NCBI GenBank assembly: GCA_963920765.1
Contig: OY987251.1
Coordinates: 7,256,501 to 7,320,500, forward strand
Direction of reading: 5' to 3'
DNA from: Ulota crispa
Taxonomy: Eukaryota > Streptophyta > Bryopsida > Orthotrichales > Orthotrichaceae
DNA: 64,000 bases
Part shown: in pieces, positions 22,794 to 34,640 of the stretch
How positions within the stretch are numbered: position 1 is the first letter of the stretch
Layout of the letters: the number at the start of each line of letters is the position of its first letter
Position numbers and translations under genes: made by a program
Notes under the pieces: model-generated
Told to the model about the DNA's origin: nothing
The model's input: only the letters and a program-made list of their open reading frames with translations
Database searches by the model: none

Positions 22794-23012
22794 TTAACCC
22801 CGAAGGGTCCTTGGGCTCTAGAGATATGGTATCCAGATATGGTCGCAACTAATATTCAGAAGTTTGAATTAGCTAGAAATTAAGTGTTACAACCATACAT
22901 ATTGAAGGGTTGTACAATGGTGGTGCAAATTTTTTTTGAGAAAACCCTCAAAGTAGCTCAAATGCGGCTGTACATACGGTCACAGATGGCTAATGGGCCA
23001 TTCAAGGGTTAA
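22794..23012 (-). mobile_element. TTAA-family MITE, ~219-bp subtype, copy 1
   Basis: TTAA-CCCCGAAGGGTCC on the left and GGGCCATTCAAGGG-TTAA on the right. The interior shares AAGTGTTACAACCATACATA and GTTGCGAC-type phrases (reverse complement) with copies at 27954-28185 and 63781-63999. It is non-coding. Confidence 0.8.
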
Positions 23013-23085
23013 CCTTACAGCTATCTCATTTTCATCCTTGTTGTTCACCTTTGCGTGACTCTATTTGTTTTTAGTAATCCAGTAA

Positions 23086-23760
23086 TTGTTTTTACCATTC
23101 TCCATTCTTTGTTCTCCACTACTCACAAAAGGGGAGTTGCTTAGCTTTTTCCATGAAGAATTGCTCACATTAGGGGTAGTCACGGCACTTTCAAGAATGG
23201 AAAGAGAATGGAGATTGAGAAGTTGTGGAGAGAAAGGAGGAGCCAATAGGAGCAAGTTATTTGTAAAGGTGCTATGTCACCCCATTTGTGTCGTTTGGAG
23301 AATGAGAACATAGAATGTAGGGTAACTTTCTTCCTCGACCAATCAGGAAAGGGAGCGACTTACATCGCCGGGCAAAACCAAGTAGTCATGTGGGAAAACC
23401 AAGCAGCCAGTGGTGAATCATTAGCTTGCTAAACTTCATAGCCTCCATTCTTCACCTTTGGAGGAGAGTAACAGGGAGCTGAGAAGTTTAGCCTGCAAAG
23501 TCCAATGGAGCTTCCGGCAGCCACCAGTGACGCGACACGCTTACATTCTCATTCTCCAGATCAGCTCTCAAAAGTGTTGTGACTACCCCTGTTGGCTCCT
23601 ACTTTCACTCCACCCGTTCTCATTCTTCATGAGGCATTCCCCATTCTCCGTTCTCCACTACTCACAAAAGGGGATTCACATAGCTTCTTCCATGAAGAAT
23701 TGCTCCCATTGACTCCTACTTTCACTCCACCCGTCTCATTCTTCACTGAAGTTTGACTCT
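23086..23760. repeat. Short-range dispersed and tandem repeat cluster
   Basis: The phrase TCTCCACTACTCACAAAAGG, followed by a CTTCCATGAAGAATTGCTC-like word, occurs at about 23113 and 23656. ACTTTCACTCCACCCGT occurs twice (about 23608 and 23720). TTAGGGGTAGTCAC and its reverse complement GTGACTACCCC appear at 22641, 23172 and 23578. The region is richer in GC than its surroundings. No gene is recognised. Confidence 0.6.
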
Positions 23761-24140
23761 CGGAAAAGATATGCCTACCCCTCTCAACTGGTTTCTTTTT
23801 TCCTCCAAGTTCAAAGGCGATGTAAAATTTCAGTTTGTACCTGACTTGTATCCAGAAAAAGGGAGATCAAAACGATGCTACTGAAAGTGAATACATCCTA
23901 TTCGCCTGTCATCACCAACACCAACAAGCGTCTGTCTTGGAGAAGATGTAACTACCCCTATTGAGAGCCCGTTTCTTTTCTTTCCTCCAAGTTCAAAGGC
24001 GATGTAAAATTTCAGTTTGTACCTAAACTGTATCCAGAAAGAAGAAGATCAAAAAACAATGCGAGTGGGAGTCTGTGAGTATCATACACCGTATTCACCT
24101 ACAGGCCATCACCAACACCAACAAGTTTCTGTCTCCGCAG
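23761..24140. repeat. Two-copy 182-bp tandem duplication
   Basis: CCTCCAAGTTCAAAGGCGAT occurs at 23802 and 23984, and matches continue through CAGTTTGTACCT, ATCCAGAAA and CATCACCAACACCAACAAG. The copies are diverged by small indels. The following region (24141-24840) is comparatively GC-rich, holds (GCT)6 at 24419-24438, and has only short, unsupported frames. Confidence 0.75.
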
Positions 24141-24418
24141 GGAACGACGTACTTAGACAACAAGCACGTCGTCGTCACTCGTCACTGACCAAGTCTGGAC
24201 TCTGGAGCAATGTCGTCAAAAAAAAACTGCACAATCGTGATGGAGCCCCAAGGTTAATAAGTGTTCCCATGGGGCGAGCATGTGGAAATCCTTCTGGAGT
24301 CTGTGTGTGTGTTTTCCGTTGAGAAATACACGACAACCACAAACTGACAAAATGGGCGAATCATGCAACACTTCCGATGTGAAAGTCACAGAGCCCTTTT
24401 ACAGTTTTCTTCGTAACA

Positions 24419-24441
24419 GCTGCTGCTGCTGCTGCTGCGGC
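24419..24441. repeat. GCT trinucleotide microsatellite
   Basis: An uninterrupted run of about six GCT units followed by GCGGCT. It falls within the GC-richer 24.1-24.8 kb island. Confidence 0.85.
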
Positions 24442-24926
24442 TTTGAATGAATGAATGAGAACCATGGTCGTTCAATTCAATGCCCAGTGTGCAAAACAGT
24501 GTGTTCCGATTTTTCTGGTAGACTGGTACTGATACACCACGCATGGATCTTGCGTTGTATGGGATGTCGCAGGTGGCTCCAACAGCGCCCTTCCAAAACC
24601 ACTCGGGGTTGGGTTCTGGACAAGCTTGAGCACACACACACCTGTTGGAGGGTCGTCATGGGGTTTAGGGGAAGCGCTTGCGTTCAGATTCCCGAGGGCA
24701 GACGCTGACAAGATCTTTTTTCTTCCCGTGCCGACGCCATTGAGTAGCTCCACCTCGTGCAAAAGTAGAGCCAGCATTAAATATGTCCTACTGCAGCACC
24801 GGCTCGGCAGTGGTACGGGGAGATTTTGAACTTCGTTGGCAAAAAAAAAATCCTACAGGGTGGAAATTTTAGCTTCACCTGCTCAAATCCGGCATTTTTC
24901 AATTTCAACCAGATTTTCACTAAGTC

Positions 24927-25120
24927 CATTATCAACATTGTATCTAATGGTGTCACTCTCAACTCAAAATAGTCTTTTTAGAACGTAAATCTAAGGAAGT
25001 CATAGATAGCTTATTGTTGTTGACCAAGATAATAAGCTATTTATGGTATACCTAAATTTAAGTTCTAGAATGACTACCCTAAGTAGAGAGTGACGCCAAT
25101 TAGACACAATGTTGGTAATG
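24927..25120. mobile_element. Foldback MITE, CCATTATCAACATTG ends (194 bp)
   Basis: CCATTATCAACATTG at the left and CAATGTTGGTAATGG at the right are inverted repeats. They continue inward as GGTGTCACTCTC and GAGAGTGACGCC, then to central AATAAGCTAT / TAGCTTATT. Almost the entire 194 bp folds. It is a single copy in the window with no clear target duplication. Confidence 0.75.
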
Positions 25121-25321
25121 GGTGCTCCTAGCCTCCTACTTTAGTATGCATTAGTTATTTCCTCTAGTACTTGTATACTTCCATTGTAATATACTCTAAC
25201 GAGTGGACTTGCGCACCTGCCGTTCCAACAAAAGTTTATTGTGCAAGAAAGTTTAAGCAGTTTGCCTCCTCCCGCGGCCACCTCTGATCTTTGTATATAC
25301 CCCATCCCTGAGGCCGACTAG

Positions 25322-25443
25322 AACCGCCATTTAATCTTCTTGGAGTATAGACACCCAACTACCCAACTAATAGAAATAACCGACCATAACCACCATTTAA
25401 TCTTCTTGGGGCACAACACCCAACTACCCAACTAATAGAAATA
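25322..25443. repeat. 66-bp tandem duplication
   Basis: CATTTAATCTTCTTGG starts at 25328 and 25394. Both units run through CACCCAACTACCCAACTAAT. Confidence 0.8.
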
Positions 25444-25511
25444 AGACTATTATAGAAATAAGATTAAGGTTTTTGGAGAAAAATGACCGGTTTTCATTTG
25501 GTAGTTTCAAG

Positions 25512-25600
25512 TAACCCCACTACAGTGAATATTGCATTTAGGTTGCCTTGCCTTATGAAATTAGTTCATGACTCATCACTTGGCCACTTGCATGGATGAT
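25512..25600 (+). mobile_element. CACTA-like MITE, truncated copy
   Basis: CACTACAGTGAATATTGCATT followed by AGGTTGCCTTGCCTTATGAA and CACTTGGCCACTTGCATG matches about 90 bp of one end of the family seen at 85-382. The rest is missing. Confidence 0.6.
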
Positions 25601-26134
25601 AAGTGCTCTGAACCCCCTCAAGTTTCTCTCATGGCACTCCATTTTACTATCTCAAAGCAATGGCTCTTCAAAATAATATCCATTTTAAGTTTAATTATCT
25701 TTAAACGCCCAATTCATTAAATTGGGAAAAAGAACTTTCCCAAAACATATTTAGGGAATACTAAATCTTGCATTTGTAGGAATATTTGGTGATTTGACGT
25801 GAGTTCTCGGAGTGTGTTTTTTAAAATAATTCCAAGGTGTTTCATCATTGATGTAAGGTCTCAAAGAAATCATCCTAATATTCACTCTAAATTACCTAAA
25901 AACTCTTTAAAATGAAAAATTTCCAATGTGTAAGCTTTTCCCAATTTAATGAATAATGTGTTTTATCCTATATTCCCCTTGGTGAATGGTCAAATGATTA
26001 TTTATAGGGCAAGTTTGGAGGAGCAATGGCCACTTTTGAAATGCAAGGTTGGAGAACAAGAATTTTAAGGGCCCTTCAAATAAGTATGTAATCTCTTGAA
26101 GTTTCAAGTTTGAAGTGTCACGCTTGATATGCTC
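25601..26134. mobile_element. GAGCAT-family foldback, partial, with nested MITE
   Basis: ATAAGTGCTCTGA, AAGCAATGGCTCTTCAAAAT and TTGGTGAATGGTCAAATGAT match the right half of the foldback at 27049-27617, and the copy ends GATATGCTC. The family's continuous phrase (AAGTTAAATGAACTTTATCC at 27460) is split here by the MITE at 25702-25971, confirming the nesting. Confidence 0.65.
25702..25971. mobile_element. ATTCATTAAATTGGG-family MITE, copy 2
   Basis: The left end AATTCATTAAATTGGGAAAA and right end TTTTCCCAATTTAATGAAT are inverted repeats. The inner phrase TTTCCCAAAACATATTTAGG is shared with the fragment at 39625. It is nested in the GAGCAT-family foldback. Confidence 0.7.
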
Positions 26135-26171
26135 TTAGTGTGAATGTCTAGGAGATGGGTAATTTGATAAA

Positions 26172-26484
26172 GGGGAATTTTTTTGGATACCCGGCCTAAA
26201 GTTTGCCATATTTGTATAGATACCCTTAGTTTTTTAGAAATTGCACAAATACCCTTAGAACATAATTTCTAGGCGTTTGTTTTATTGTGCATGCCACTTC
26301 TTTCTCCCTTGTGTATGCTACTTTTTTTTTTGTTCTATTGCACTCCTTACTTCATGAAGGAAATAGCATGCATAACAAAACAAACTCTCAAAAATTATGA
26401 TCCAAAGGTATTTGTGCAATTTCTGAAAAATCACAAATATTTATACAAATATGGCAGACTTCAGGGGTATCCATAAATTTTTCC
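26172..26484. mobile_element. GGGAAAATTTGA-family MITE with ~10-bp duplication
   Basis: The left end GGGGAATTTTTTTGGATACC and right end GGTATCCATAAATTTTTCC are inverted repeats. ATTTGATAAA (26162-26171) and ATTCGATAAA (26485-26494) flank it with one mismatch, consistent with a Mutator-like 9-10-bp target duplication. The inner GCACAAATACCC / GGTATTTGTGC pairing matches the intron 5 copies of the LBP/BPI gene. Confidence 0.8.
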
Positions 26485-27048
26485 ATTCGATAAATGATGT
26501 CTCTGTGGCCTTGGAAGTAATGTTGCTGTGAATGAGCATCTTTTCTTTTGTTTTTGTTTTAAATCTGGTGCACGTGATCAGGTTTGTGGTATGGGTACAG
26601 ATGTGGGTTTGCTGACAGATAGTTGAACGGCGAAACGAGAGAGGAGATGATTGATGGGAATGGGAATCATGAAACTGTTACCATTGCAATGACACTTCTT
26701 TTATTTGTGTAAAAAACAAAGCAAAAAAATCCAAAAAAATGCTACGTGCCTCTCTTTAAATTTTGTGGTGAGTTTCTGAGAAATTTCAAAATAAAAGAAG
26801 CAAATTTCACACAATAAATTGTAGTTGACATGTATTGTTTGAAAGTAATTACAAAGAGGGACACAAAATAGGAGTGCACACTTGCTAATGTTGCCTTATT
26901 ATTTGGTTAGTTAGCTTGGCTAATCTAGAAAAGGTTTGCATTTTGGAGTTGTGATGATAGTGGAGGATCAACTCTATTTGTAGAAAGTGAAGCAATTAGG
27001 AATATATCGTTTGCATGTGTGAGCAACGATGTTGATGAGAGGTATTTA

Positions 27049-27617
27049 GAGCATTTTCACTTTTACTTGCCAAATTTGTTATGCTAAAATTTTACATCTA
27101 TTTGTCCTCAAAATTCTTATTCTCCATCCTTGCTCACCATATTTATCCCATACATAGTCAAATAATCAATCACAAAGTGGAATATAGGATAAAGCTCAAT
27201 AAACCTAGAATGAGTAGTGTTTAATTTGAAGGGCCATTCCTTAACACGCTAGGATTGAATGCCATGAGAGTATTTTGAGGGGCTCAAAGCACTTATCATC
27301 TAAGTATGGCATGGCAGGTGTTAAACCCTTGGAGTATCTTCAACATTGCTCTTTGAGGGTGGTAAGTGCTCCGAGTTCCTTAAAATACTCTCATGGCTCT
27401 CAATCCTAACATGTCAAGCAATGGCCCTTTAAAATACTTTTCATCCCAAGTTAAATGAACTTTATCCTACATTTCCCTTTGTGAATGGTCAAATTATTAT
27501 TTATGAAGCACGTTTGAAATGCAATACAAAGATGAAGAACAAAAAATTTGAGAGTTCTTTAAAAATAGATGTAGTCTCTTAATATGCCAAGTTTGAAGTG
27601 CAACGTTAAAGATGCTC
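27049..27617. mobile_element. GAGCAT-family foldback element (569 bp)
   Basis: The left end GAGCATTTTCACTTTTACTT and right end GTTAAAGATGCTC are inverted repeats. The arms match further inward, for example ACATCTATTT / AAATAGATGT and GGCCATTCCTTAACA / TGTCAAGCAATGGCC. It is non-coding, and other elements with GAGCAT ends occur at 25601-26134 and 61901-62267. Confidence 0.7.
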
Positions 27618-27953
27618 TTAGCGTGTAAGGGTGGAGATGCTTTTAGGAGGAACAAATGGTCTAATAGGAATTAGCAAGAGCTTAACAACAATGATTGGCA
27701 AGCCATAAGCACGAGTGTTGATATTTGTGAGTGTGTTCTCGTATGTAATTACTTCTGAACTATGCCCGGTTTGGAATTGCGTTGAGATTTTGTGCCCTTA
27801 GTTTGTGTATTTCCTTAAAATATTCTAGATTTGTACTCAACTTCATGAGTTTTTCACCACGTGTTGAGCTTATTATGAACACACAATACATATTGACGCT
27901 CTTCTTGTGAGAGCTTCTCAAGCAATTGGTTCATATAGCTTCAACAATATTAC

Positions 27954-28185
27954 TTAACCCCTAAATGCCACGAAAGTCCTTTGCGATAGTACGTATGGCC
28001 ATATGTACAGACGTATTTGAGTTGATGTGAGGGTTTTTCAAAAAAAAATATGCACCTATTATCATATAACCTTTCAATATGTATGGTTGTAACACTTAAT
28101 TTTTAATTAATTTAAATTTCTAAATATTAGTTGCAATCGTGTTTGGTACCGTAACTCCAGAGCCCCAGGGCCCTTCAAGGGTTAA
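27954..28185 (+). mobile_element. TTAA-family MITE, ~219-bp subtype, copy 2
   Basis: TTAA-CCCCTAAATGCCACGAAA on the left and GGGCCCTTCAAGGG-TTAA on the right. It shares GTACAGACGTATTTGAG and ATGTATGGTTGTAACACTTA with the copy at 63781. Confidence 0.85.
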
Positions 28186-28290
28186 TCAATGCATGTATCT
28201 CACTGTTATCAATTGAATTGTGATTTGATTATTGAGTTATAAAGTTTGGGGTGATAACAAACTTACCCACACCTTGAAATCCAACCACAA

Positions 28291-28544
28291 AACACAATAT
28301 TCATTAATTTGGGAATTCCAGCACATTTTGGGACTTCTGGCCACATTTTCATTTCATGTCACGCCCATTTTATTTCCACTTCTTCGTGACTAATTTGGAT
28401 TTAGACATTTGTCATTTCTAAAATATCTATAAAGTATCAGTTGTTTTCTCACAGGTGTGCCAAACAAGATTAAGATGAGAATTTCAATTAAGGAGACATA
28501 CAAATTGGAAATTGCCGTTTCCCAAATTAATGAATATCGTGTTA
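28291..28544. mobile_element. ATTCATTAAATTGGG-family MITE, copy 3
   Basis: ACACAATATTCATTAATTTG on the left and CAAATTAATGAATATCGTGT on the right are inverted repeats, 254 bp overall. It is non-coding. Confidence 0.75.
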
Positions 28545-29008
28545 CAAGGTATTTTTCGCTTTGCCTTGCAATACTGTTCAACTGCTCTTGACATTGTAGT
28601 ATATTTCATAACTTGGCAAACTTTGGCATTGTCTAGTGCATATGCACTTGGAGCTAGGAATGATGTTAGCAAGAATATTTAGGAAAAAATCTAAGCGCAT
28701 ATTTTTTTTGCATTCACTTGACCAATAACAAATGTGAATACCAATATAGATTGGGGAATGAATAAAGGCTCATCTTTGGACTATATTACTTTAGCAACTC
28801 CACTCCTAGTACCAATTGCAAACTCACCTTAATCCTTGGTAAGCCCTTTTAGGCTTATTGGTGAAAAAAATGAACCATCCTGAAACTAAACATTGAAGTA
28901 CAGTTTGGTCAATCTAATTTCTCACCTTCCTCTATCCTTGAGGAACATCTCATATACCGGTAGTATGGGGTAGAACTCAAATCGCAACTTTTTTGTGCGT
29001 GTTGAGGA

Positions 29009-29500
29009 TTAACCCCTAAAGCTTTTGTGTGTTCATTAAGTGAAATCGGTCCGAAAAGGGGCACTTGTTAAAATTAGTGATGTGGGCAAAACTTGAAAAT
29101 GCCTTTTAAGAATGTGTGTAAGATTTTGAAATCGTTTATGATCATTGGTCACAATGAAAATTTCAGCACCAAATTTCTTGCCCTTTGAGAAATCACTGGG
29201 TCGAAAGTTATGACATGTGTTTTTTTGAACATGCTACATTTGGGCAGCTATATCTGACATGGGATTTGGTACATGTGGAATCGCCTATATTGCATATACT
29301 TGTTGGAACTCTTAGTACTAAACAAGACAGCTTATTATCTAATTAAGTCAAAGTCTTTGTAAAACACATAGTAAGAATCAAAATTTACTTGGAGGTCTGT
29401 GAAAACTGTCGACGAAGCCAATTTTTTAAAATTTTATATCTTCGCTCACAAAATTGTGTATTCAAAAACTAAATGGTCATGACATCTTTTGACACACACA
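29009..29500 (+). mobile_element. TTAA-family left end, right end not found
   Basis: TTAA-CCCCTAAAGC starts the copy, and CGAAAGTTATGACATG at about 29209 plus TTGGGCAGCT match the layout of GGACC-subtype interiors. The sequence runs into an AT microsatellite at 29506-29537 with no matching terminus, so the copy is probably truncated. Confidence 0.5.
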
Positions 29501-29505
29501 CACAT

Positions 29506-29536
<31 letters not shown>

Positions 29537-29537
29537 T
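29506..29537. repeat. TA dinucleotide microsatellite
   Basis: About 15 TA units in a row, preceded by a short CACACACA tract. Confidence 0.9.
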
Positions 29538-29570
29538 CCAGATGGAGGGAAATTAAGGAATAGAATATAG

Positions 29571-29860
29571 TTAACCCCTAGAGGATAATTTTTTGTTGAA
29601 CGAACAATTGAAAATTTGGGTAGGTTCCTACAAAGTAAATTATAGGCAAGTGTTTTTGAAATTTGGAAACAAGGTGCATACAATGAATACCCTTGTATGA
29701 AAAGAAAAATCTTAGATTGGATGCTTGAGTAAAAAGTTATGATGCTTGAAATGATGCAAACTACTTGGGCAATATGGAGCAAACAAAACAAAAATTGTTC
29801 AAAATTAACTTCAACATTATACTTGGGGGAGGTCTTACAGGGGGGTCAATGTGTAGAAAA
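29571..29860 (+). mobile_element. TTAA-family left end, truncated
   Basis: TTAA-CCCCTAGAGGATAAT, then TGAGTAAAAAGTTATGATGC at about 29728 and a CTTGGGCAATATGG phrase, in the same order and spacing as in 40059-40979. No right terminus is seen. Confidence 0.5.
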
Positions 29861-29919
29861 AATAAGGGGATAGGTGCAAACACCAAGTATTTTTTAGGAG
29901 ATATTACTTCTTCTTCTTT

Positions 29920-29998
29920 TTAACCCCTAAATGCCCACAACACTAGAAGGTGGTGTTTTTAATATTGGAATTTGGCATTGTGTACATTTAGGAGTTAA
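29920..29998 (+). mobile_element. Very short TTAA-family MITE (79 bp)
   Basis: TTAA-CCCCTAAATGCCCACAAC on the left and CATTGTGTACATTTAGGAG-TTAA on the right. At 79 bp it is little more than two ends with a short hairpin. Confidence 0.7.
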
Positions 29999-32380
29999 AC
30001 ACGCTATCATTATAAAATTTTCTACTTTGGATTATTTGAAAAGGGGCTTGCATTACTTGTAATTCTAAATTGATATGAATAAATGATATGGTAATTTAGA
30101 TTAAAAAAATATGTTCCACTACAATATCTATCCTACATTAAATTTCTGTCAAACATTTTTTCCCCATTAATAACTACTTACAACTAGAACTTAACAGTCA
30201 ATACAACAAATGTATCTTCCATAAAAATTGTCAATGACACTCATTTACTAGGAAGGTATAAAATTATTGAACACTTTGAGTATGCCACTCACAAGGCAAC
30301 ATCATTTAACCCTTAAATTTTTCAGCCATTTTGAAGGTGTTTTGGATCTCAATTTTGTAAGTTATGAAAGGGTGAGCTTGCAGTACAATGAGTCAATTTT
30401 AGGCCAAAGTAACCGTAAGATCTTGTAGAAAGCCAAGTTCTTATCATCTCTTCAAAGTTCAGTTTCAATCCAAAGGTTAGATTGGAAGATTATAACAAAA
30501 ATGTAAAGGGTGCCACAAGGAAACCTATATTTTGGAGTAGTTGAAATTGTGCTTTGATTGGCTCTTTTGGACAAATAACATTTTCAAAGGTTGACATCCT
30601 ACGCTCATTTTCAAGGTAACCAAGTTCCACGTGCATAAAAACAAGTCTTGTATTTTGAGGGTAAAAAATGAGTGAGAAAATGGTCTTTCAATAGTGATCA
30701 CTTCACCCTTAAATTTCAAAAATTGTGAGTAAAATAGAAGCCTTTCACAAATCTAGGGCCAAAATTTAACACTACAACTCCAAGACCACCCATGGTTTGA
30801 TTTTTTTTGTAAATTCAATAGTGAATCTTCTTCTAAATTTGAAATGACCACTACATAGCTAACTTGTTTCTCTTTCAAATGAGCCAAAGTTCAAGTGACT
30901 CTTTACATTCCTAAGTTCATAAATGGCCATTCTAAAAATTAATCAACCTATTTTGGGTTGCTGAAAATTTTAAGAGTTAATACTTTCTGCCAAAAAAACA
31001 ATAAAAAGGAGGGTATCCTAAGTCTAGTTTTTTTCTAATCAGACCTATTTTTCTATACCCTATAGTAGTTTGAAGAAATGTCATGGCATTTTTGTACCCT
31101 ATAGTGTAAAAAAGCAAATTATATTTTTTATCTCAAATGTTATTTAGGCACCCTATAATTTGTTTGCACATAGTTTTCTATTGCTACTGCTCATTGCCCT
31201 TGACAAATGGAGGTCTAGGTGAGGGTCTTGGTAGGGGTCTTGGCAAGAGACTTGGCGGACTATTTTTCTTTCCTATTACATATGACAATGTTAAACATGT
31301 TTATCATGTATTCTCTTACATGATTGGAGAGGAAAAAAATTGCAAGGAAAAAAGAAGCTCCAATAGATAAAGTTACCTCTTCACCTCTAATTTGAGACAA
31401 AACTGTGTGGTTTGCAATGATGACAAGACACAACCTCACAAAATTTTGAGTAAATTTCGCTAGAATTGTAATGGCAAATGTATGTGCAGCCGTAGGAATG
31501 TTTTGAAAATAATATTGATAATCTTCATCTACAAAGCAAAGAAAGTGTAAATGGTTTTTTGTTTTTTGTTTTTGTGTTTAGCATTTTTCAGAAACCAATA
31601 TTAGCCATTTGTAATGATTTTTTTTAACAACTAGAATTTTAAATAACTAATCTAAACAAATTTGGGAAATTTTTCTTGAAACATGAGGCTAAGATAAGAT
31701 TTTTTTCTTTATTGAATAGGGTGGCATTAGGGAAGTCAATCTTCCATTCTATCTTGCTTTGTTCATGAAGGAGACTTCAAGATTGTGAATTGTGGCTAAG
31801 CTTGAATTAGCATAACTTTACAAGGTTTTGAAAATTTCTTAAAATAAAAATCCCACTTGTAGAAGATATGGGGTTACATCATTCCCCTACTTAGATTTGT
31901 CAAGAAACAAATTTTGACTATGCAAGAAACTCTAAAGATTGGCTAGTGTATAGTTTCTTTGACCACCTTATATAGCAGGCTCATTTGAAGTAAGTTAGAT
32001 ATTTCAATTGTATATAGAATTTTGCATGATTGAACCTAACATCATGTACTTGTGAATGCTCCAAAAATTTGAGTATGTGTAGAACAAAAAAATCAAGTAA
32101 GAAAGCTCAAGGTTTGTTGTCCCTTTCAAGCAGGGCCAATTTTTTTTTTTTAAATTATGAATGCTATAATCTTTTAATCCACAAGGTCAAATAGGCTGAA
32201 ATATTTTCCACTTATTGTCTTACTTATTTATTAAACTTTGCAAGGTTGGAATGCAAAAAAAAAAGTTTTGATTTTGGACCTTGAATAAATCATCAAAAAG
32301 CGGCTGTTTCGGACTTTTGATTTTCTTTTTTTTCTTTTTCTTTTTTTTCTTTTTTCTTTTTTTTTTCACCTTTCGGGATT
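29999..32380. other. Unassigned intergenic sequence with one solo TTAA-family end
   Basis: No gene or bounded element is recognised. A (T)nC polypyrimidine tract runs from about 32320 to 32370, directly before GGGATTTAGGGG-TTAA (32378-32390), a solo right end of the TTAA superfamily. A short GGTCTTGG-type repeat near 31208-31260 makes a Gly/Leu-rich frame with no family match. Confidence 0.35.
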
Positions 32381-32735
32381 TAGGGGTTAACGCAGTTGGC
32401 TAATAAAACTGGCTCTGTAGCTGTATAACATCACTTAGGTAGCTTTTATTTTCTCGTGGGCAGTATTTTTGGGAGATCTAGGCCAAGTTGACAGGTAAAG
32501 CATTTGTACTCAATGAGAGGCCAAGCTTTTGTCTTTATTTCTAAGGGGGCGAAGTAGTGCGAAATTGCACCAATTAATCCTTTTACCCGATGCAGACACT
32601 TCATAAAATTTTCAGATTTAATGGTTAAAACTTGAAATAATTATGAGTTTTCAAAAGGAAAGTGAAGAAAATTCATACCATATAAAAAAATAAGCATGAT
32701 TTTTTTTTGTAACTTTCACCATAGGTATAAATTAT

Positions 32736-33135
32736 GGGAATTGATATGTGCACACCGGGGTTGATATTTGCACACCCCGTGGAAGGTAAATTGTAGATTT
32801 CTACCATCAAAAATCTGAATTTGAGAATTTTGAAATCAAAAAGAGACCATGGTTTACTCTAAAACCACAGAAAAATTTGCAATTGAACAACAACCAATGA
32901 AAAAGTTTATCTTTTTTACAAACAAAAGTAAAAGTAACACATTTTTCACTAACTAAATTTTTTCACTAAGTGTTATTTAATTACAACTTTTTTTAATGGT
33001 TCTGGAGTAAACCATGGTCTCTAAATCCAAATCTGAATTCAAAATTCTCAAATTCAGATTTTTGATGGTAGAAATCTACAATTTATCTCTAGGAGGTGTG
33101 CATGTATCAACCCCGGTGTGCACATATCAATTCCC
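32736..33135. mobile_element. Mutator-like foldback MITE, second copy
   Basis: GGGAATTGATATGTGCACACC and its inverted end GTGTGCACATATCAATTCCC bound a 400-bp full foldback. TAAATTAT lies directly on both sides (32728-32735 and 33136-33143), an 8-bp direct repeat. The arms share GTAGATTTCTACCATC and CAATGAAAAAG with the intron 5 copy. Confidence 0.85.
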
Positions 33136-33546
33136 TAAATTATACTTTGAAAAATTGTGGAGTTAATTATATTTCTGTGTTGTATTACAAATTGGAAAAT
33201 CATTAGCCCTTAGCACTGTTAGCAATAGCACTGTTAGCAATAGGCCTTACGTTCCAATTGCAATATAACATCTAAAACATGGGAATCCCCTAAATTTCGA
33301 ATTGGCATAGAAATTAGATGTAGTAAGCTTTTTTTTTCACTAGTCATGCTCAACTTCAAAAATATATAATTTTCAAGACTAAGATTCAAAACTATAACAA
33401 GGAGATAGAAGTAGTCAAGTACAGTACAATAAGAGGACATCTTTTGTTGTCTGTGCATTCAATGTCTAAGATACTTGTGCAAAAAGTTTATGTAGGTTCT
33501 CAATAGGGGGTTTCTTATATCTCAGCAAATTGGCGAACAAATGGTT

Positions 33547-33615
33547 GTGAACGAGTTTTTGTTCACCGGTGAATACGTTATGACGACCTCCTAGAGGTCG
33601 TCATGACTCGTTCAC
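33547..33615. repeat. Perfect 11-bp hairpin inside a larger inverted repeat
   Basis: ATGACGACCTC (33580-33590), loop CTA, GAGGTCGTCAT (33594-33604) form a perfect hairpin. GTGAACGAG (33547) and CTCGTTCAC (33607-33615) extend it asymmetrically. No T-run follows, and its function is unknown. It may be the centre of a decayed foldback. Confidence 0.7.
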
Positions 33616-34055
33616 GGAGTGACTTGCCCACATTTTTCATGAATCTGATTCATGTGAACGATTTTGATGCAGAATGCCATAATTAAAACCCTGTAATGAA
33701 GGGCTTTGCATTAGCAAAAGTTGCTCACACACTCATGAACTCTTCCCAAAAAAAATTGGATGAGAAACCATTAATTTTGTCATCTAGTACCAATTGACGT
33801 CACAAAATGGCATCCTTGGTATTTAGATGTTAAGGATTAAGGAGATGACCGATTAGAGCCGTCAAGATTTAAACCCCAATGTATGGAGTGGATTCTCTAA
33901 GAAAAAAAAATCCATTTAACATATTTTCTAAAAAGATTAGTGCATGGTAATGAAATCCAACAAAGGCCCTAAGGCTATAATTGCCCTTCCATCATTGATG
34001 GACCCAATTTATAACTTTTGTGCAAGCTTTTGTGTCAAATTTTGTGAACAAAACC

Positions 34056-34640
34056 TTAACCCCTAAAGCATTGTGGCCTTTATTTTGTCAAAAGACACTC
34101 AAAACTATCATTTCTATGACAAAGAGTAAAAAAGTGTGAAAATTGGTATTTTGCATATCTAGTCGTAAGATCTTGCACTAGACTAGTACAAGAATGTGTA
34201 AAACAAAATTCAAAAACACCAACGGCACAAATTGTAAGATACTTGCGTTTAAAGTGTAAAAAACAAACCTTTTTGCACTTTGCATGATTAGATTATTTAA
34301 CTTTGAACTTTTTTGACTTGAAAATTTTGCACCCAAGAGTTTGGAGGTTTATTTTTTTATGGTGGATAATTAAGTTGAGAGTCTTTTTTAAAAATTGAAA
34401 CAAAAAGTACTCAATTTTCATTCTTAAAAAAAATTAGGTAGAAGAAGGTATGAGATTGAACAAAAACTTAAATTGTCAATAACCTTGCAATGGAATTAAA
34501 ACACAATAATCCCAACGGTGAGATTGTTCTAGCAAGCAAACTTCACCCTTTCCAACATTACTTTTTGAAAAAATGTTAAACTTGCATTCAAAATGAACTT
34601 TACAAGTTAATTTTTCAAAATGACTAGTGTGGCATTGTGC
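34056..34640 (-). mobile_element. TTAA-family element, GGACC subtype, truncated
   Basis: It begins TTAA-CCCCTAAAGCATTGTGG. The body is the reverse complement of the right half of 16787-17716 (for example AAAAGACACTCAAAACT and AACACAATAATCCCAACGG). Similarity fades near 34640 and no second terminus is found. Confidence 0.7.

Noticed and set aside
24451-24708. 85-codon frame with CPVC..CMGC, zinc-ribbon-like
   Set aside because: The cysteine spacing fits no family I know, and three other frames of similar length overlap on both strands in the same GC-rich patch.
29506-29537. A CRISPR-like or regulatory repeat array
   Set aside because: It is a plain TA microsatellite. No CRISPR-like repeat-spacer structure exists in the window, as expected for a eukaryote.
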